From assembly GCA_024195265.1 (NCBI GenBank), contig JAJLRJ010000013.1, positions 2,071,501 to 2,135,500 of the forward strand: 64,000 nt of DNA, read 5' to 3'. A model generated the notes under the pieces. It was not told where the DNA came from and ran no database searches. It was given only the letters and a program-made list of their open reading frames with translations. This DNA is from Dendrophyllia cribrosa. Taxonomy: Eukaryota; Cnidaria; Anthozoa; Scleractinia; Dendrophylliidae. Position numbers and translations under genes: made by a program. Below are positions 52,909 through 64,000 of this stretch, piece after piece (within the stretch, counting starts at the first letter, position 1; each line of letters opens with the position of its first letter).

Positions 52909-55900
52909 TTACTTTTTTGGAGATGCTTGTTTATCTTTATCACTGTCAGAAATAAAGTGTTGAACGTCTCTAACAAGCTGAAGAAATTCGGGAAGTTTTG
53001 CCACGATCATTTCTGGTTCCCAGTCCTCGCCACTGAGCGCTCGATCCCATTCGTCACTGTGCAGGTGGATGTCGGTCTGAAAACGAAATAAATGAGACGT
53101 TGTTATTATGGCGGTTTTATTATAAACATTGTTTAAAATTAATCTCCTTTCCTGACGAGTTATCTTCCTCCTAGACCAACCCTTAAATTACCTTTTAGCA
53201 ACTTTTAACCCATGGTCTCCTCGGTATTCAAAATGGCGTCGAGAAAAGAACGAGCAGCGTTTTTCTAATTGATTCGCTGGCTTTGATTCGTCCGTCATGA
53301 TTCGCCCAAGATAAGACAATAGTGAAAAAATTCGCGAAACCTACTATGTCATGAACAAGTAACTGTATTTGCAACGGACCACCGTTACGGAATAGAAGCA
53401 CAAGATCCTGTAGTAAAGGATCTAATCAGCTATAAAATAATGAAACGATTTGATAAAAAAGCAAGGCTGATAAACGGTATGGAAACGACTATATTTGTAA
53501 AATATCCAATATTTCGAAAGGCACAGCCTTTCTTCTTCAGGGTCTTACAGATAAAGACCCTGAAGACTGTAAGACCCTGAAGAAGAAAGGCTGTGCCTTT
53601 CGAAATATTGGATATTTTACAACTATAGTCGTTTCCGTACCGTTTATCAGCCTTGCTTTTTTATGTCATCAAGCATACTTTTTTCGCCCATCACAGTATA
53701 TAGAGTCACTGGTTACATTTCATAGTTATATACCAAGGCAGGAAATCTTAGCAAGCCCTATTGGGCTTTTCACCTGTGTCACTATGTCACCTGCTAGGTA
53801 GCAAGGATATCTTAACCCACGTTTCAATGTTAGAAGTGTAAGTCGGTTTTTGCAAAATTTAGTTTGCAGAAAGTGTGGAAGGTCTCTGCGTGATTAAGGC
53901 CAGTAACATTAACTTTTAGCGAATTTGATCTCTTTCCAGTTGCTTGTTATAAATGGATTGTATGATTGTTACAGCTTTGGTTTAAGTGTCTTCGCGCAAG
54001 CGCAGTAGTCACCATCAAAGTGTCACTATTAGGCCACCTTGAGGAAGAAAGGGTTTTGCTTAAAAAAAACTCTGCCTTTTGTTTTTCAGGTATAAAACAT
54101 TTCCTTACCGTCTCTCGTGTTTCGTCTTCGTTAGCGTCACTGATCCAAGTTCTTTCTTTGGAAACAATCATGGACAATCCCGGCCGAGGGGTGTAGAGAG
54201 TTCGATGGGAACGGCGCATATGATTAAAGAGATACCCCTCGGGTAAATCTTCCTTTGGGAGTACCAGTCCTTTAGCGTCGGTGAATGTTAATTTTGAAAG
54301 ATATTCTGACAAGAGATTTGTTGCTTCTCTTTCGTATACACCGTTTGCCTTGACAAAAGCATCTTCTGCAAGCAAATCGGATGATTTATCGACATTTCTT
54401 TATTTTATATATCAAGCTAACTTGTCACAATATAGAAAAATAATAATAACAACAGCAACAACCGCTAAATATTAGACTCGGTTAGGACGCCCGCCTCCTC
54501 ATAGACTGCTAGCAGTCCCTTTCTGGATAGTCGAGCTGGCGAGCAAATACGCGATCGGCCGATCGACCGAGTGAGCGAAAGTAATGCGAGCCGAGCTCGT
54601 TTGCTCGCTCCAGTTTCCCCTCAGCTCGTTTGCTCGCTTCAGTTTCCTCTCGGCTCGTTTGCTAGCTCCAGTCTCGCCGAGCTTGTTTTCCTGATTAGCT
54701 CGCCCGCTCGTCTGATCATGACCTTAAAAGGGCCAGCTAGCAGCCTAGCCTTCTCACGGACCGCAGAAAGACTCTGGTCATATAAGCTTTCTGGATATAC
54801 AGCTATTTCAATTGACGTTGTCGGATAAAAAAGCGAAAAGCCAAGACCGAAAGGTAGTATGGTATTTTTATGCAATGGCTATTTATATCTACCCATACTA
54901 CCTTGCGGTCTTGGCTGTGAGCTTTCATCCGACAACGTTAATTGAAATAGCTGTATATGTTTGTGTTTCATCTAAAAGACAAGGATCAAAATCAGTCAAA
55001 CTGTAGAATTCAGATATCTTCATAACATTAGAATGAGAACTATTTATACCATGGAAATAGAGGTAAACAGTATAATATTAATTGCGGGACAATCGTTATT
55101 GTTCTATTTTGATTATTGTTAATAAACTGTTGTTGTTGTTTATTTGTTGTAATATCATTAACGATAGACTCACGATCTCTGCTATATGAAGATATAGCAC
55201 AGCCAACATTTTAGATGCTATATTTCTGACTTCTAGATTGGTTTTGCAAAAATATACGGGTGGGTTTTTCACTCGTAAACTATCCCAAGTCTTAAAATCA
55301 GGTTTTGCACAAGTACTCTAAATTTCGGTGTTAATGGTTACAACAGTGAAAGGCTTAGCTACAAGGACGCAATGCAAACATTACCTGTTAATGCCCGTAT
55401 GTGGATTCTACAATCGATGTTACTGCCAGGAAATATGATGTTAGCCTGAAGAAATTTTTTGGATTGCAAAACCAGCCATCCACGACATCTTGCTGCAGTT
55501 GATTTGTCCTCAAAGCGCAGCTCTTCTACGACATTCTTTAAGTCACTAAAAGGAATTGGTATTTCTTCCAGCTTCTTTTTAACTTGTTTGTTTGCCACCC
55601 ATACCTAGACGAAATGATTAAGATAGTTGAGCTGAGGTTGAGTTTAAATTTTGCGGAATCGAAGCTTAGACAGGATTTAACAAAACCGAGGTCCAAACAG
55701 ATTTCAATCTGGCCAAGCGGAATATACTTCAACGCCGTCAATACATACGGTACCGCCACAAAGGGTGCCAAAGACCAAAATTCAAGAAAAATCCCAAATT
55801 TCGTTTTGTAAAATATTAAACAACAAATGGTACAATGAAAAAGTACTGCCAAAGAGGTTTCATTTGAATGGTCACACCATAGGCTTTCGTCGACAGACTT

Positions 55901-58900
55901 AAAAGTTAGAACTGCACTACACGAGCCTATGGATTTGCCCGAGTACAATGTAAATTAGGGTACAAATGTTTAAGGTAAGGACAGAAATGAGAATGGAAAA
56001 TCATGTTTAGGTGGGAAAATTTCAAGCTCCAGGCGGCGGAAATCTTTGCCAATTAACTACCTCTTCCATCTCCACTCCTCAATGAAAAACAACGAAAGGC
56101 AGCGGGGAGTACACAAGAGACGGCAAACTGTTTGTGATCTTACCTTGCAGCGTATTGATTGACTTCTTGGTGTTAAGAAGGTTAAATCGTATCTCGCCAT
56201 AAACTCCTGCTGAACCTGTTGACCAAACGCGTCTTGTATCATAGTTTCATCAAAGTCAACACCTTCTTTAAATGCTACTGACCACTCTTGTTTTTTCGTC
56301 GGATTCGCGTGAAGCTTTTCAGCTGCTTCACGAATGCACCAAGTGTCCTCCACATCAGCTGTAGAAATGAAAAGCTTTCCATAAGTCGATAAATACCAGC
56401 AATAGCCTCACCGCTCAATTATTATTTTAAGATCTACAATTAACCTACCGCGCTTCTACACATGTATTTGAGACCGGTGAATTTGTAATTGCGCTTAGCA
56501 TTACTTTTTTTTATTTCTCTCCTTTGGCACCGTTTACATGTCTCCCCGCGCGGTTCGCAATGGTTGCTCCTTCCTCTATGCTTGGAACCGGTTGCATAAC
56601 ATGCTTTCCCGCGATTGACACTGGTTGCATATTTACCCACGCTTGGCAACAGTTGCACCAATTAAATATCTATCAGATTGGCGAGGATTCACCAAAAACG
56701 TCACTTGTTTTGCCGTGTTTTCACTAAACATTTGGTCAAATTTAGTGGCACTTTGTCGCAACCACGAGCGTATAGAACCCATCGCACTTAAATAAATGCA
56801 ATTTATGATCCTTGCAGTGATTCAAACAAGAAAAAAAAAATCAGGATTGCAAAGGATGTGAGCCCATATGACTTAGAGGAACAGTGCAACGCTGTTTACC
56901 CATTTGAGTTGTCAAGCCATACCCGACAATGATGAATAAACTAATGTGAATACAGTGGAACCTCGATTAAACGAACCTCTATATAACGAAGTCCTCGGTA
57001 TCACGAACGATATTCTTCAGCCCGGCAAAATTACAAGACAGTAAAATGTATGGAACAGAACCTCGATATAACGAACATTTTGGTTGTTTTTCCACAAATT
57101 TGTTATAACGAGGTTTTCGATATAACGAACCCTTGATATAACGAACCAATTTCCCCAGTCCCTTGGCACTTCGTTAAATCGAGGTTCCACTGTATATGAT
57201 CAGAAACCCATAAGTGGGTTGAAACGTGCAACTGTCTCTTGTACGCTTCAAAACAAGCTTCCAATTATTCAATTTGCTAAGACGTTGTTACAGCCATATT
57301 TGGAAAATGAAGATAAAAATATTAACCAATGAATTCGCTAGAACAACTTGCTTTCAATTTCGAGGGACCGAGGGGTTTCCAAATATGGTACTAAGCAAAA
57401 TATGAATATTCGGAAGCTGTGAACGCGCGTTACACGTTTCAACTCACTTATGGGTTTCTGATATGATATAATCATGTAGTGAAACAAATAGGGAAAATAA
57501 GTAATCCTCGCAAAGATTTTAGTTACATAAGCAGTTGCAGAAAAACCTGACAATTAAAAGCGGTGCAGTGCTTTGTTCATTTGAGCTACGGTATCTTCGG
57601 TGTTTTAGCACTGCGTGTGCGGCGTTTTCGCCCACCTACTTACCTTCATCAGGGTCATGGACGATGAAAGTTCCAAAATGGCACCACATATCTGCCTTAT
57701 GATAGTTTCTCGAGTCAATTTCCTGTTTAATCTGACGTAGAGCCGATAAAGCACTTTTCTTGAGACCAGCATCATAGTTTGCTTCGCACATCAGCTGGCT
57801 CGCTACCTGCAAAAGGATCACGACGATTGTTACATACTAACGTTTGAAACTGCTTCCAAGGTTGTTCGAATAAGGGCTGGTTCCCACTAGCGAAGTAATC
57901 GGAAGCGAAGTCGGAGTAGGAGTCGGAAGCGTTAGGAGCCTTACGTCCTAGTGTAAATCAAAAAACGGAGTCGCAATCGGAATCGGAAGCTCGATGGAAT
58001 CGGAATCGGTGTCTTTTTTCTTCCGATTCCGCTTCTGCTTCCGTCGCTCACTATCCGTTTCCTCCTTTTTGGTTTCCATTAGATCGTAATGTTCTTCCAA
58101 TTCCGATTCCGATTCCGCTTCTGATTCAGCTTCCGTCACTTCCTTCGCTAGTGGGAAGCAACCCTAACCATGCAGTTTTACAACACTGCAAAGGCAAAAT
58201 GCGAGTCCTGATTGTGGCCGATACGATATATCGATACGATATATTTTCCCAAGAGTCCTAAATAGTTAAGTCACTTTCAAAGTAAATTAACAAGGCCTTC
58301 ATATCGTTCATGTACTGTGTAAAAATTGTAATCACACGGGTAGGATAATAAGGCCTCGCTCGCCACGAGTCTCTCGTAGCTCAGTAGTTAGAGCATCCGA
58401 TTCCGATTCCTGTCAGACTCGTGACTCGTGAATCGGTTCTTAAGATCATATTCACATTTAGATTGAAAACGTTTAGTTTCTACACAAGTAAGAATTACCA
58501 AAGTATACTTGGTCATAGCCATTTGCTATTTAATATTAAAACAATAATTAAGTGACAGGTTTTGTATTGATTATAGTGAGTTAAATTTACAAACCTGAGA
58601 CAGTATTTCGTATTCATCAACAGGCTTCAAGCGATACTGTGATTGAGCCCCGAGCAATATCATACGCTTATTTCCTTCTGCAGGTGCAAGTTTGAGTTCA
58701 CACCCAGCAGGAAGATAGCGATCGTCTATGTAAACTAAGATTTTGTTGCACCTAATTCTAGAGGAGGCCTTAAAACACATGACATAAAAAAGTTAGTAAG
58801 AGTTTTTCACGATATGTACAGCTAATGCGCACCCCGTCATTGGATTTTGTCCAAATTGTTCAGACGTTTTAAATCGCCTTAGAAAGTTAACTGTAAGAAG

Positions 58901-61900
58901 AATTAAGCTACAACTTTATTAACATAAACAAATCGTCACAAACTTATGGAAAGATTAATCCCTTTTATTTTTGGAAAGGTAAAAATCGTGTTTTAGGAAC
59001 AGAAAAATAACATCTTATTATTCCCTCGTTATAAATCCCACGGCATTATTACACCGTTGAACAATTTTTTTTTCTTTTTGTTGCGCGAACGAGGGGGTGG
59101 GTGGGGGAGAGTGTTTATTTGAGTAATTACTGTGTGTGTATAGGCGAATGAATCAGATCGTGAAAGGTAAATATTTCTTCGCAATTGGCACTCCCAACCC
59201 CCGCGGAAAATTTAATCAAGGAACGCTTCTCGTGCAACTAATCTATTCATGTTTTAACGTTAACAAGTGTCCACCAACAGCGTCGCTCCGTGACGTTCGA
59301 TACATAAACCACACACGCAACAAAAATCCCTCTGTTCGCTGACGAAGACCTTACGCTCGAAATGTCAGCTTTTGAATATATTAAGCTAAAATACGGTACT
59401 CAATTTAATTTATCTACTCCGTTGAAATCAAATTTCACTGCTTTACTATCATACTGCAGCACCAAAGTTTCTTTAGAAAGTAATCTCTTTGCTATTTCAG
59501 TAATCCCTTAACTGTTTTGTTACTTTGAAAACCCTCTACGTACAAGGTAACTCACCACTTTGCTTCTCAACAGATACTCTGCATGTTGTACTTTCTTGTG
59601 GGCACCTGTTACGTACAATCTATGACCGGCGCCCGGCGTCACCTCTGCTCCAGTCACAGTGCTAACGCTTCGAAGATTGTCTCCCCCCGGACCCCTTACT
59701 GCTTTGTTAAACTGACTTGGTATTTTAACTAGCTGACCAGGGGAGGCATGGCGTCTGTTCCCCGTCTTGTGCACTTCAGCCTTTGATTTGAAAAAAACGA
59801 AAATATACATTGATATTCTGAAACACGGATAGCATTCCATGAAAAATATGTCTAAAGGGGAACTTCGTGAATACGGCATGGTAGGAAGATGAAATTAAAT
59901 TCTAAAAACTAAATTCGATTTTGAGACGACATTACAGCTTTAAAATGCGGCTAGTTGGGAGAAAAAGCTTGATATAAACAAACAGTCTAAACGTACGTAA
60001 AAAGTCTTTAAAACTCATACATGTATACATCGTAGTTTTATTTTTCTTTATTTATCGCCAAACTTTACAATATGATCAACATTTCTGCCCTTCCCTCTTG
60101 TACACGAGGAGCCCAATAAATTGACGTGGAAAATTTAAAGGAATCGCAAGCCTAAATTTGAATTGAGATCTGCGAGAACATTATTGTGTTATAATGTCGT
60201 CTCAAACGCAATCAAAAGAGCCATATATTGGACCGTGATACTCAACAATTATTGACTAGCAGTAATCGCAGATTATGGAGACGCGTTCGAAGGAATTTCC
60301 GGCGGAAATGAGCCCCTGAAAAAAAAAACAATAGGGGCGGCCATTTGGAAGACCATCTACCAAAAAATCTCAAATTTTACTGCACATAAACCACAGGACA
60401 ACCAACACGAAATTAGGATTGCGTTCTTCGAACGCGATTATTAGGTCGCCATATCATGTCAAAAACACTGACCCGACATAAATAAGGCATTGGAGGAAAG
60501 AATCAAGGTTGCACTTACCACTTTTTCATTTATAAGCTCAATTGCTCGTTGTACTTCCTCCTCAGTACCGTGGACCTTAAATCCCACATGCTCACCTTCA
60601 GGATGATCAAGAGTTTCTATCCTTGCTCCTGACTGCGTTTGTATTTTCTTTATTGTAGCCCCTTTCTTGCCGATTACAAAGCCCAGAAGGTTCGTTGGGA
60701 CGGCTACAAATTCGCAAAGCTCTTCTTTAACTTTCGTTTTAAGGTCTTCGTAAGTAGTTCTGCAAATTTTGAACAAGACATGATAGATTGAGTGTCATAC
60801 AATTGCTTTGGTTTTGCATTGCTACGCTTTGTGATTGGCTAAAAAATCTCGCGCCACTTTCTCGACCAATCAGAAGTAAAAACCAAAACCAATCGTGACT
60901 TGCTCGCACGCGTTTTCCCGCGCTTGGCGCCGCCGACATGTAATTGCTTCGAGCTCTGATTGGTTCATTGGATTGTTTTCGACTGCTGTGATTGGTCAGA
61001 GTAATTACTTTGGTTTTGGTTTTACGACACTCGAAATGCTCTATACTCCACTAATCCGATTATTACCAACATTTCCTATATTGTACAATTAAAATAACAT
61101 CCCTGATTTTATTTTGCACGTTAAATATCTCGAACAGCGCTAGCAGTACCACTGTGCATGGCAACTACTGATTATTTTTCATACGGCGTTGATTTGAATG
61201 GTCACATTTTACTGACTTTAGGTTTTCATCCACAGACGCAAATTTAGAACCACCTTGGGCAACATGCATAACACACAGTACAACTGTACTGAAGAGTTCT
61301 GCTCAATATCTGATGCTCAATATATATAATTATCTGTCCTATCTTTTATTTGGGGGGCAACATTTTTGGCCATAAACAGATTCGTTTCATGTCACGATAT
61401 CTATAAATTATACACTTGCGTGACACGAACTTCTATTAAATATTGTGTTAATATTACTCGTTACTTTCCGGCGCAGTTTAACAAAATAATGGGTACAAAA
61501 TCCAGACTATTTTTTAGGATTCGATAGAGTATAACATGTCACTAAAAATTTCTGATCAATGCTTAAGTGGTTGAGTAAATCTTGAGTGTGTTTATACATA
61601 ATTGTCGACCTCTAAATCTAATAACTACAAACAATAAAACATTGTGGCCATGTACCACTGAATAAAAGAACCGATTTAAGAAAAACCTTTTAGATAGATA
61701 TCGATCACTGACTTCCCTAGGTAGTAAATACATTTTTTCTTTGACAGACGATTTGTTTCATAAACAGAATAAATTTTGCTATTTGGTTATTGTTTTTGGT
61801 TTCACTTTTTATCAACAAACGACGTTCGAATGTAAATACAAAATGTGCACATTTACCTCTTTTTACGTCCGTTCGCCGATTTCTTTCGATGATGATGTCC

Positions 61901-61909
61901 TTTTTCCAT
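52909..61909 (-). CDS. Two-KH-domain RNA-binding protein, nine coding exons, 571 aa
   Basis: Exons in transcript order: 61857-61909, 60519-60759, 59556-59780, 58595-58768, 57644-57806, 56144-56358, 55385-55604, 54109-54365, 52909-53076. All junctions are GT-AG and the phases agree throughout. The start is MEKGHHHRKKSANGRKKR, a basic N-terminus. KH1 is at about residues 30-97 with VPTNLLGFVIGKKGATIKKI (GxxG loop G48-KK-G51). KH2 is at about 115-172, more diverged, with GPGG at 128-131. The remaining 400 residues contain MWCHFGTFIV, WLVLQSKKF and an acidic LSGEDWEPEMIVAKLPEFLQ segment near the end. I do not recognise this part. KH domains bind single-stranded RNA, so a cytoplasmic or nuclear RNA-regulatory role is likely. 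An acceptor at 61948 shows the ATG exon is probably preceded by a non-coding exon. Confidence 0.85.
53459..53661. mobile_element. Long hairpin element in the last KH-gene intron
   Basis: Left 'gcaaggctgataaacggtat' to 'ttcttcttcagggtcttaca' is mirrored on the right by 'gtaagaccctgaagaagaaa' to 'accgtttatcagccttgc'. The arms are about 95 nt with two small differences, and a nested 'agaccctgaag' pair lies at the centre. A/T runs lie at both outer ends. Confidence 0.85.
54795..54966. mobile_element. Foldback MITE in a KH-gene intron
   Basis: 'atatacagctatttcaattg' then 'acgttgtcggat' at the left, with 'atccgacaacgttaattgaa' then 'atagctgtatat' at the right. An inner pair is 'ccaagaccgaaaggtagtat' / 'atactaccttgcggtcttgg'. 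Confidence 0.8.
55755..55925 (-). repeat. Copy of the dispersed 'gaccattcaaatgaaa' repeat with its long arm
   Basis: Includes 'gccaaagaccaaaattcaag', 'atttcgttttgtaaaatatt', 'gaggtttcatttgaatggtc' and 'cgtcgacagacttaaaagtt'. The most complete single copy in the window, in a KH-gene intron. Confidence 0.75.
56953..57192. mobile_element. Complete MITE with pogo-like 'cagtggaacctcgatt' ends and TA duplication
   Basis: Terminal inverted repeats of about 24 bp: 'cagtggaacctcgattaaac' at the left, 'cgttaaatcgaggttccact' plus g at the right. TA is on both sides. Interior 'gatataacgaac' words. Ends of this form are found in pogo/Tigger-like elements (established knowledge). Confidence 0.85.
57201..57460 (+). 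mobile_element. MITE 'cagaaacccataagtggg...' with 7-bp ATATGAT duplication
   Basis: Starts 'cagaaacccataagtgggtt' and ends 'cacttatgggtttctg'. ATATGAT is at 57194-57200 and again at 57461-57467. It inserted within a few bases of the right end of the pogo-like MITE. Same family as 45069-45327. Confidence 0.85.
57874..58164. mobile_element. MITE with 'gggctggttcccactagcg' ends and TAA duplication
   Basis: Left 'gggctggttcccactagcga' and right 'cgctagtgggaagcaaccc' are inverted, flanked by TAA on both sides. The interior is rich in 'cggaatcgga/ttccgattcc', giving long internal inverted stretches. The TWA duplication is Harbinger-like. Confidence 0.75.
58370..58440 (+). repeat. tRNA-like remnant (A box only), probably SINE-derived
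   Basis: 'ctcgtagctcagtagttaga' then 'gcatccgattccg' resembles a tRNA D-arm and anticodon stem start. The B box/T-arm is absent, so it is not a functional tRNA. Confidence 0.35.
60790..61035. repeat. Dispersed repeat with 'cgcgcttggcgccg' core, copy 2
   Basis: Shares the ordered blocks 'accaatcagaagtaaaaacc', 'cgttttcccgcgcttggcgc', 'cgacatgtaa', 'gtgattggtcagagtaatta' and 'ttttacgacactcgaaa' with 37964-38185. In intron 1 of the KH gene. Confidence 0.75.
61188..61290 (-). repeat. Copy of the dispersed 'gaccattcaaatgaaa' repeat
   Basis: 'ttgatttgaatggtcacatt', 'gttttcatccacagacgcaa' and 'accaccttgggcaacatgca' follow the minus-orientation order. Confidence 0.6.
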
Positions 61910-61947
61910 CACTATAATTTGTATTTTGCCTTTCTTTGCCTCATTTC

Positions 61948-63130
61948 CTAAACAAAACGAATTGAAATTTGGCTTAATAGCTCTAGAAATTGATGCCTAC
62001 AAATTGTTGAAAAAATAACTCTCTAACCTGAAGTTCTTCCGGGTTTTAATATACTTCCGCTGTCAGATAGTTGTTACCATGCCTCTCTCAGTTTAACCAC
62101 ATAAGATTCAACTGGCAAATATAATAATTTGCAAGAAAAATAGGAACTAAGTATTATTATCGATCAAGTTAGTGCAAATTGTTTAATCCATAATTATCTG
62201 ATGTTGCTTTTCTGTCTTTCTACGGTGCTTCAACGCTATTTTGAGCAGATTAAGGTAATCGACCCTAACAGTGTGTAAAGTTAAGAGAAAGGCAACGAAG
62301 GAGACAGTTATGAAGTAAAATTGATTGATCATAACGATATGTACGCAGATAAAATATGCTTGGGTCTTTATTTCGTAAAAGAAATACACAACTTTCTTTC
62401 CTAGTTATTTAAAGTTATGATAACTCTTGTGAAAGTTTGGGAGAAATACAGACAGTTGATTAAAGGGATAGTATCACGAGGTTCCACTCGCGGCACTGTT
62501 CACTATTCTTGCACCGGAATTTTGGACATTTCACTGTTAAAAGTGATTTTTTCTTTCTTTTGGCTATCAAAACGGATTTTTTGATTCAACAAATACCTCC
62601 ACTTCTCGACGGCCTATTTGAATTTGCGGAATCAAACTTGAAAAGTGGGCCGACGTTTTCAAGTTTCGACCTCGTGATACTATCCCTTTAAATACAAAAC
62701 GATGTTTTTTCTTCCATACTCCCACCTGTTCAACCATAATTCTGTGAAAACATGGAAAACGTTTAATTTAGATTTCTCAACTTTTATTTAGTTTAGTTTT
62801 GTTTTGTTTTAGCGAATAGCCAGACTTTCGGTACAGGTTATTGTTCACCGAGGATAGATTACGACCCGACGTCGCAATATCGATTTTACCCGGTGTCGAA
62901 ATGGTGATCTAGAAACTATTGATACTATAGTGTTGTTGTTCATGCAATAGTCTTAAAGCATTTATTTAGTCTTTCTAAGACTATTAAATGAACAACCTTA
63001 GAAAATGGTTCGTACCTGGAAATAACTTGTGAAACTTGTAAAAGTTTTCTAACTTAGGAAGTAAGTTAGAAAAGAAGTAGGCGGGAGGGAACCCTTCCCT
63101 TCAAAAGAAGACCAAGGTCTTCATAGAATT
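61948..63130. other. Intergenic DNA between the two KH paralogues
   Basis: About 1.2 kb separates the first coding exon of the KH gene from the stop codon of the upstream paralogue. It must hold the promoter of the downstream copy. Apart from the TTAA-flanked MITE at 62464-62687, nothing else is recognised. Confidence 0.5.
62464..62687. mobile_element. MITE with TTAA duplication (piggyBac-like)
   Basis: Terminal inverted repeats of about 18 bp: 'agggatagtatcacgagg' at the left and 'ctcgtgatactatccct' at the right, flanked exactly by TTAA (62460-62463 and 62688-62691). TTAA is the piggyBac signature. Some Tourist-like elements target TWA instead, so the family is inference. Confidence 0.85.
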
Positions 63131-63135
63131 AAACA

Positions 63136-63141
63136 TTTATT
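63136..63141 (-). terminator. Candidate polyadenylation signal of the upstream KH paralogue
   Basis: TTTATT on the plus strand (AATAAA on the minus), 26 bp after the paralogue's stop codon. Confidence 0.45.
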
Positions 63142-63166
63142 GAACTATCTCTTTTCAAGTACATCA

Positions 63167-63334
63167 CTAGCTTTTTGCAGATTCATTTCCATTTTTACAA
63201 CTATCATTAATAAAGTTCTGAACTTCTCGAACAAGGTGAAGAAATTCGGGGAGTTTGGCTACGATCATTTCTGGTTCCCAGTCTTTGCCACTGAGCGCTC
63301 GATCCCATTCTTCACTGCCTAAGTGGATATCAGT
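63167..63334 (-). CDS. Last exon of a tandem KH-gene paralogue (rest outside the window)
   Basis: Exactly the same length (168 nt including stop) and phase as the last exon of the 571-aa KH gene. It encodes TDIHLGSEEWDRALSGKDWE then PEMIVAKLPEFLHLVREVQN, with about 80% identity over the first 45 residues. The tail (SCKNGNESAKS) has diverged from DSDKDKQASPKK. The acceptor 'ttcgtcttcag' also matches. The preceding exon is not recognisable before the window ends: a possible donor at 63947 follows sequence that does not keep the expected frame. Confidence 0.85.
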   Translation of the reverse strand, partial: TDIHLGSEEWDRALSGKDWEPEMIVAKLPEFLHLVREVQNFINDSCKNGNESAKS

Positions 63335-64000
63335 CTGAAGACGAAATAAATAATAAGTTGATATTATTGTTTTTAACTTTTTGCAAGTTTTGTGTTGGTT
63401 TTTGTTGGGTTATTTAAGCTTGATCTGACGAATTCATCCCCTCCTGGACATACCCCAGAGTCTTCTAAAAAAGTGTCAAGAGAACTGACCCATTGTAATT
63501 CCCAAATATTTTGGGTCGGTGTTTCAACAAATTAAATTTAATACGCCATTTGGCCCATTTTGGGAAGATTTTATGATCACGTGGTCTGCTATATGCCAGG
63601 GTGTCCAACCCCCGCCATTTGAAACACCGAGATATGGGGACGAGGTTAGTATTTTAAATGAAACAAGACGCTGTGGGAGCGTATACTTGGGCGTCGTTGT
63701 ATTAGGCATATTGGAGAATAATTGTCTTGGGAATCTGCATGCCGCAACGTTATTTCACGGTTTGATGATTGCGAGTGTTCGGATAGTGTGAGTAGTCTAA
63801 CAAAGAAGCGCGTTAACCGTCTAAAACAAGAAGACACAGTACACTTAGCGAATGAGATCGCACGCAAATTATTAAAGTAGCGTGTCCACTGTGTCAAAAG
63901 ACGAGTACATACTGAAAAATACAAATCGATGCCTACTTTGTACTTACCGTTGAAAAAAAGGCCGTATGTCAGAGTTTCCCGATAGTTGTTATTGGTTTTA
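63335..64000. other. Probable intron of the KH paralogue, running off the window
   Basis: The equivalent intron of the downstream copy is 1032 bp, so the next exon is expected just beyond the window edge. No coding match to the 54109-54365 exon is visible here. Confidence 0.5.

Noticed and set aside
58370..58440. A functional tRNA gene
   Set aside because: Only the D-arm/A-box part is tRNA-like. There is no T-arm or B box and no cloverleaf can be folded.
63948..64000. A further exon of the KH paralogue at the window edge
   Set aside because: A donor-like site exists at 63947, but the frame needed to join the last exon contains a stop, and the sequence does not match the equivalent exon of the other copy.

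Overview
The window is nuclear DNA of an invertebrate animal, most likely a cnidarian and probably a hexacoral (stony coral or anemone). The DNA is AT-rich, genes are split into short exons of about 50-350 bp with GT-AG introns, and repeats are dense: MITEs, minisatellites and microsatellites. The species assignment is inference. Four host loci are visible, all on the minus strand, together with one large mobile element on the plus strand.

Layout. 1634-3343 (-) is an intronless class A GPCR with all seven helices and a long basic C-terminal tail. 3.4-21.3 kb has no gene I can support. It holds a dispersed repeat with a 0.8-kb tandem array (17.46-18.30 kb), foldback elements, and a 335-bp tandem repeat (12.67-13.18 kb) in which each copy carries a complete type I hammerhead ribozyme. 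21351-49015 (-) is a 22-coding-exon gene for a secreted protein of about 1270 residues: signal peptide, Pro-rich linker, F5/8 type C (discoidin) domain, five short glycine-rich collagen-like stretches separated by non-collagenous loops, a helical middle and a Cys-containing C-terminus. I checked phase at every junction and the frame stays open throughout.

Its 8.1-kb intron (27601-35719) contains, on the opposite strand, a candidate mobile element of about 6.9 kb lying between two (CAT)n microsatellites. The element carries a 63-bp minisatellite built of GGAAC...GTTCC palindromes, a C2H2 plus tyrosine-recombinase ORF (30253-31689) with a complete plausible catalytic set, a Myb/SANT ORF starting 13 nt after it, tandem repeats, and a palindrome of about 690 bp. 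I do not recognise this combination from a named family, so it is the best candidate for a new system here.

52909-61909 (-) is a nine-exon gene for a 571-residue protein with two N-terminal KH domains and an unrecognised C-terminal part. The last exon of a tandem paralogue (63167-63334) lies just upstream and the rest of that copy is outside the window. Between genes and inside introns are many short inverted-repeat transposons, several with clear target-site duplications (TTAA, TA, TTA/TAA, 7 bp and 9 bp). The host genes show no obvious functional link. The neighbouring KH copies indicate local gene duplication, and the nested insertions indicate an actively remodelled region.
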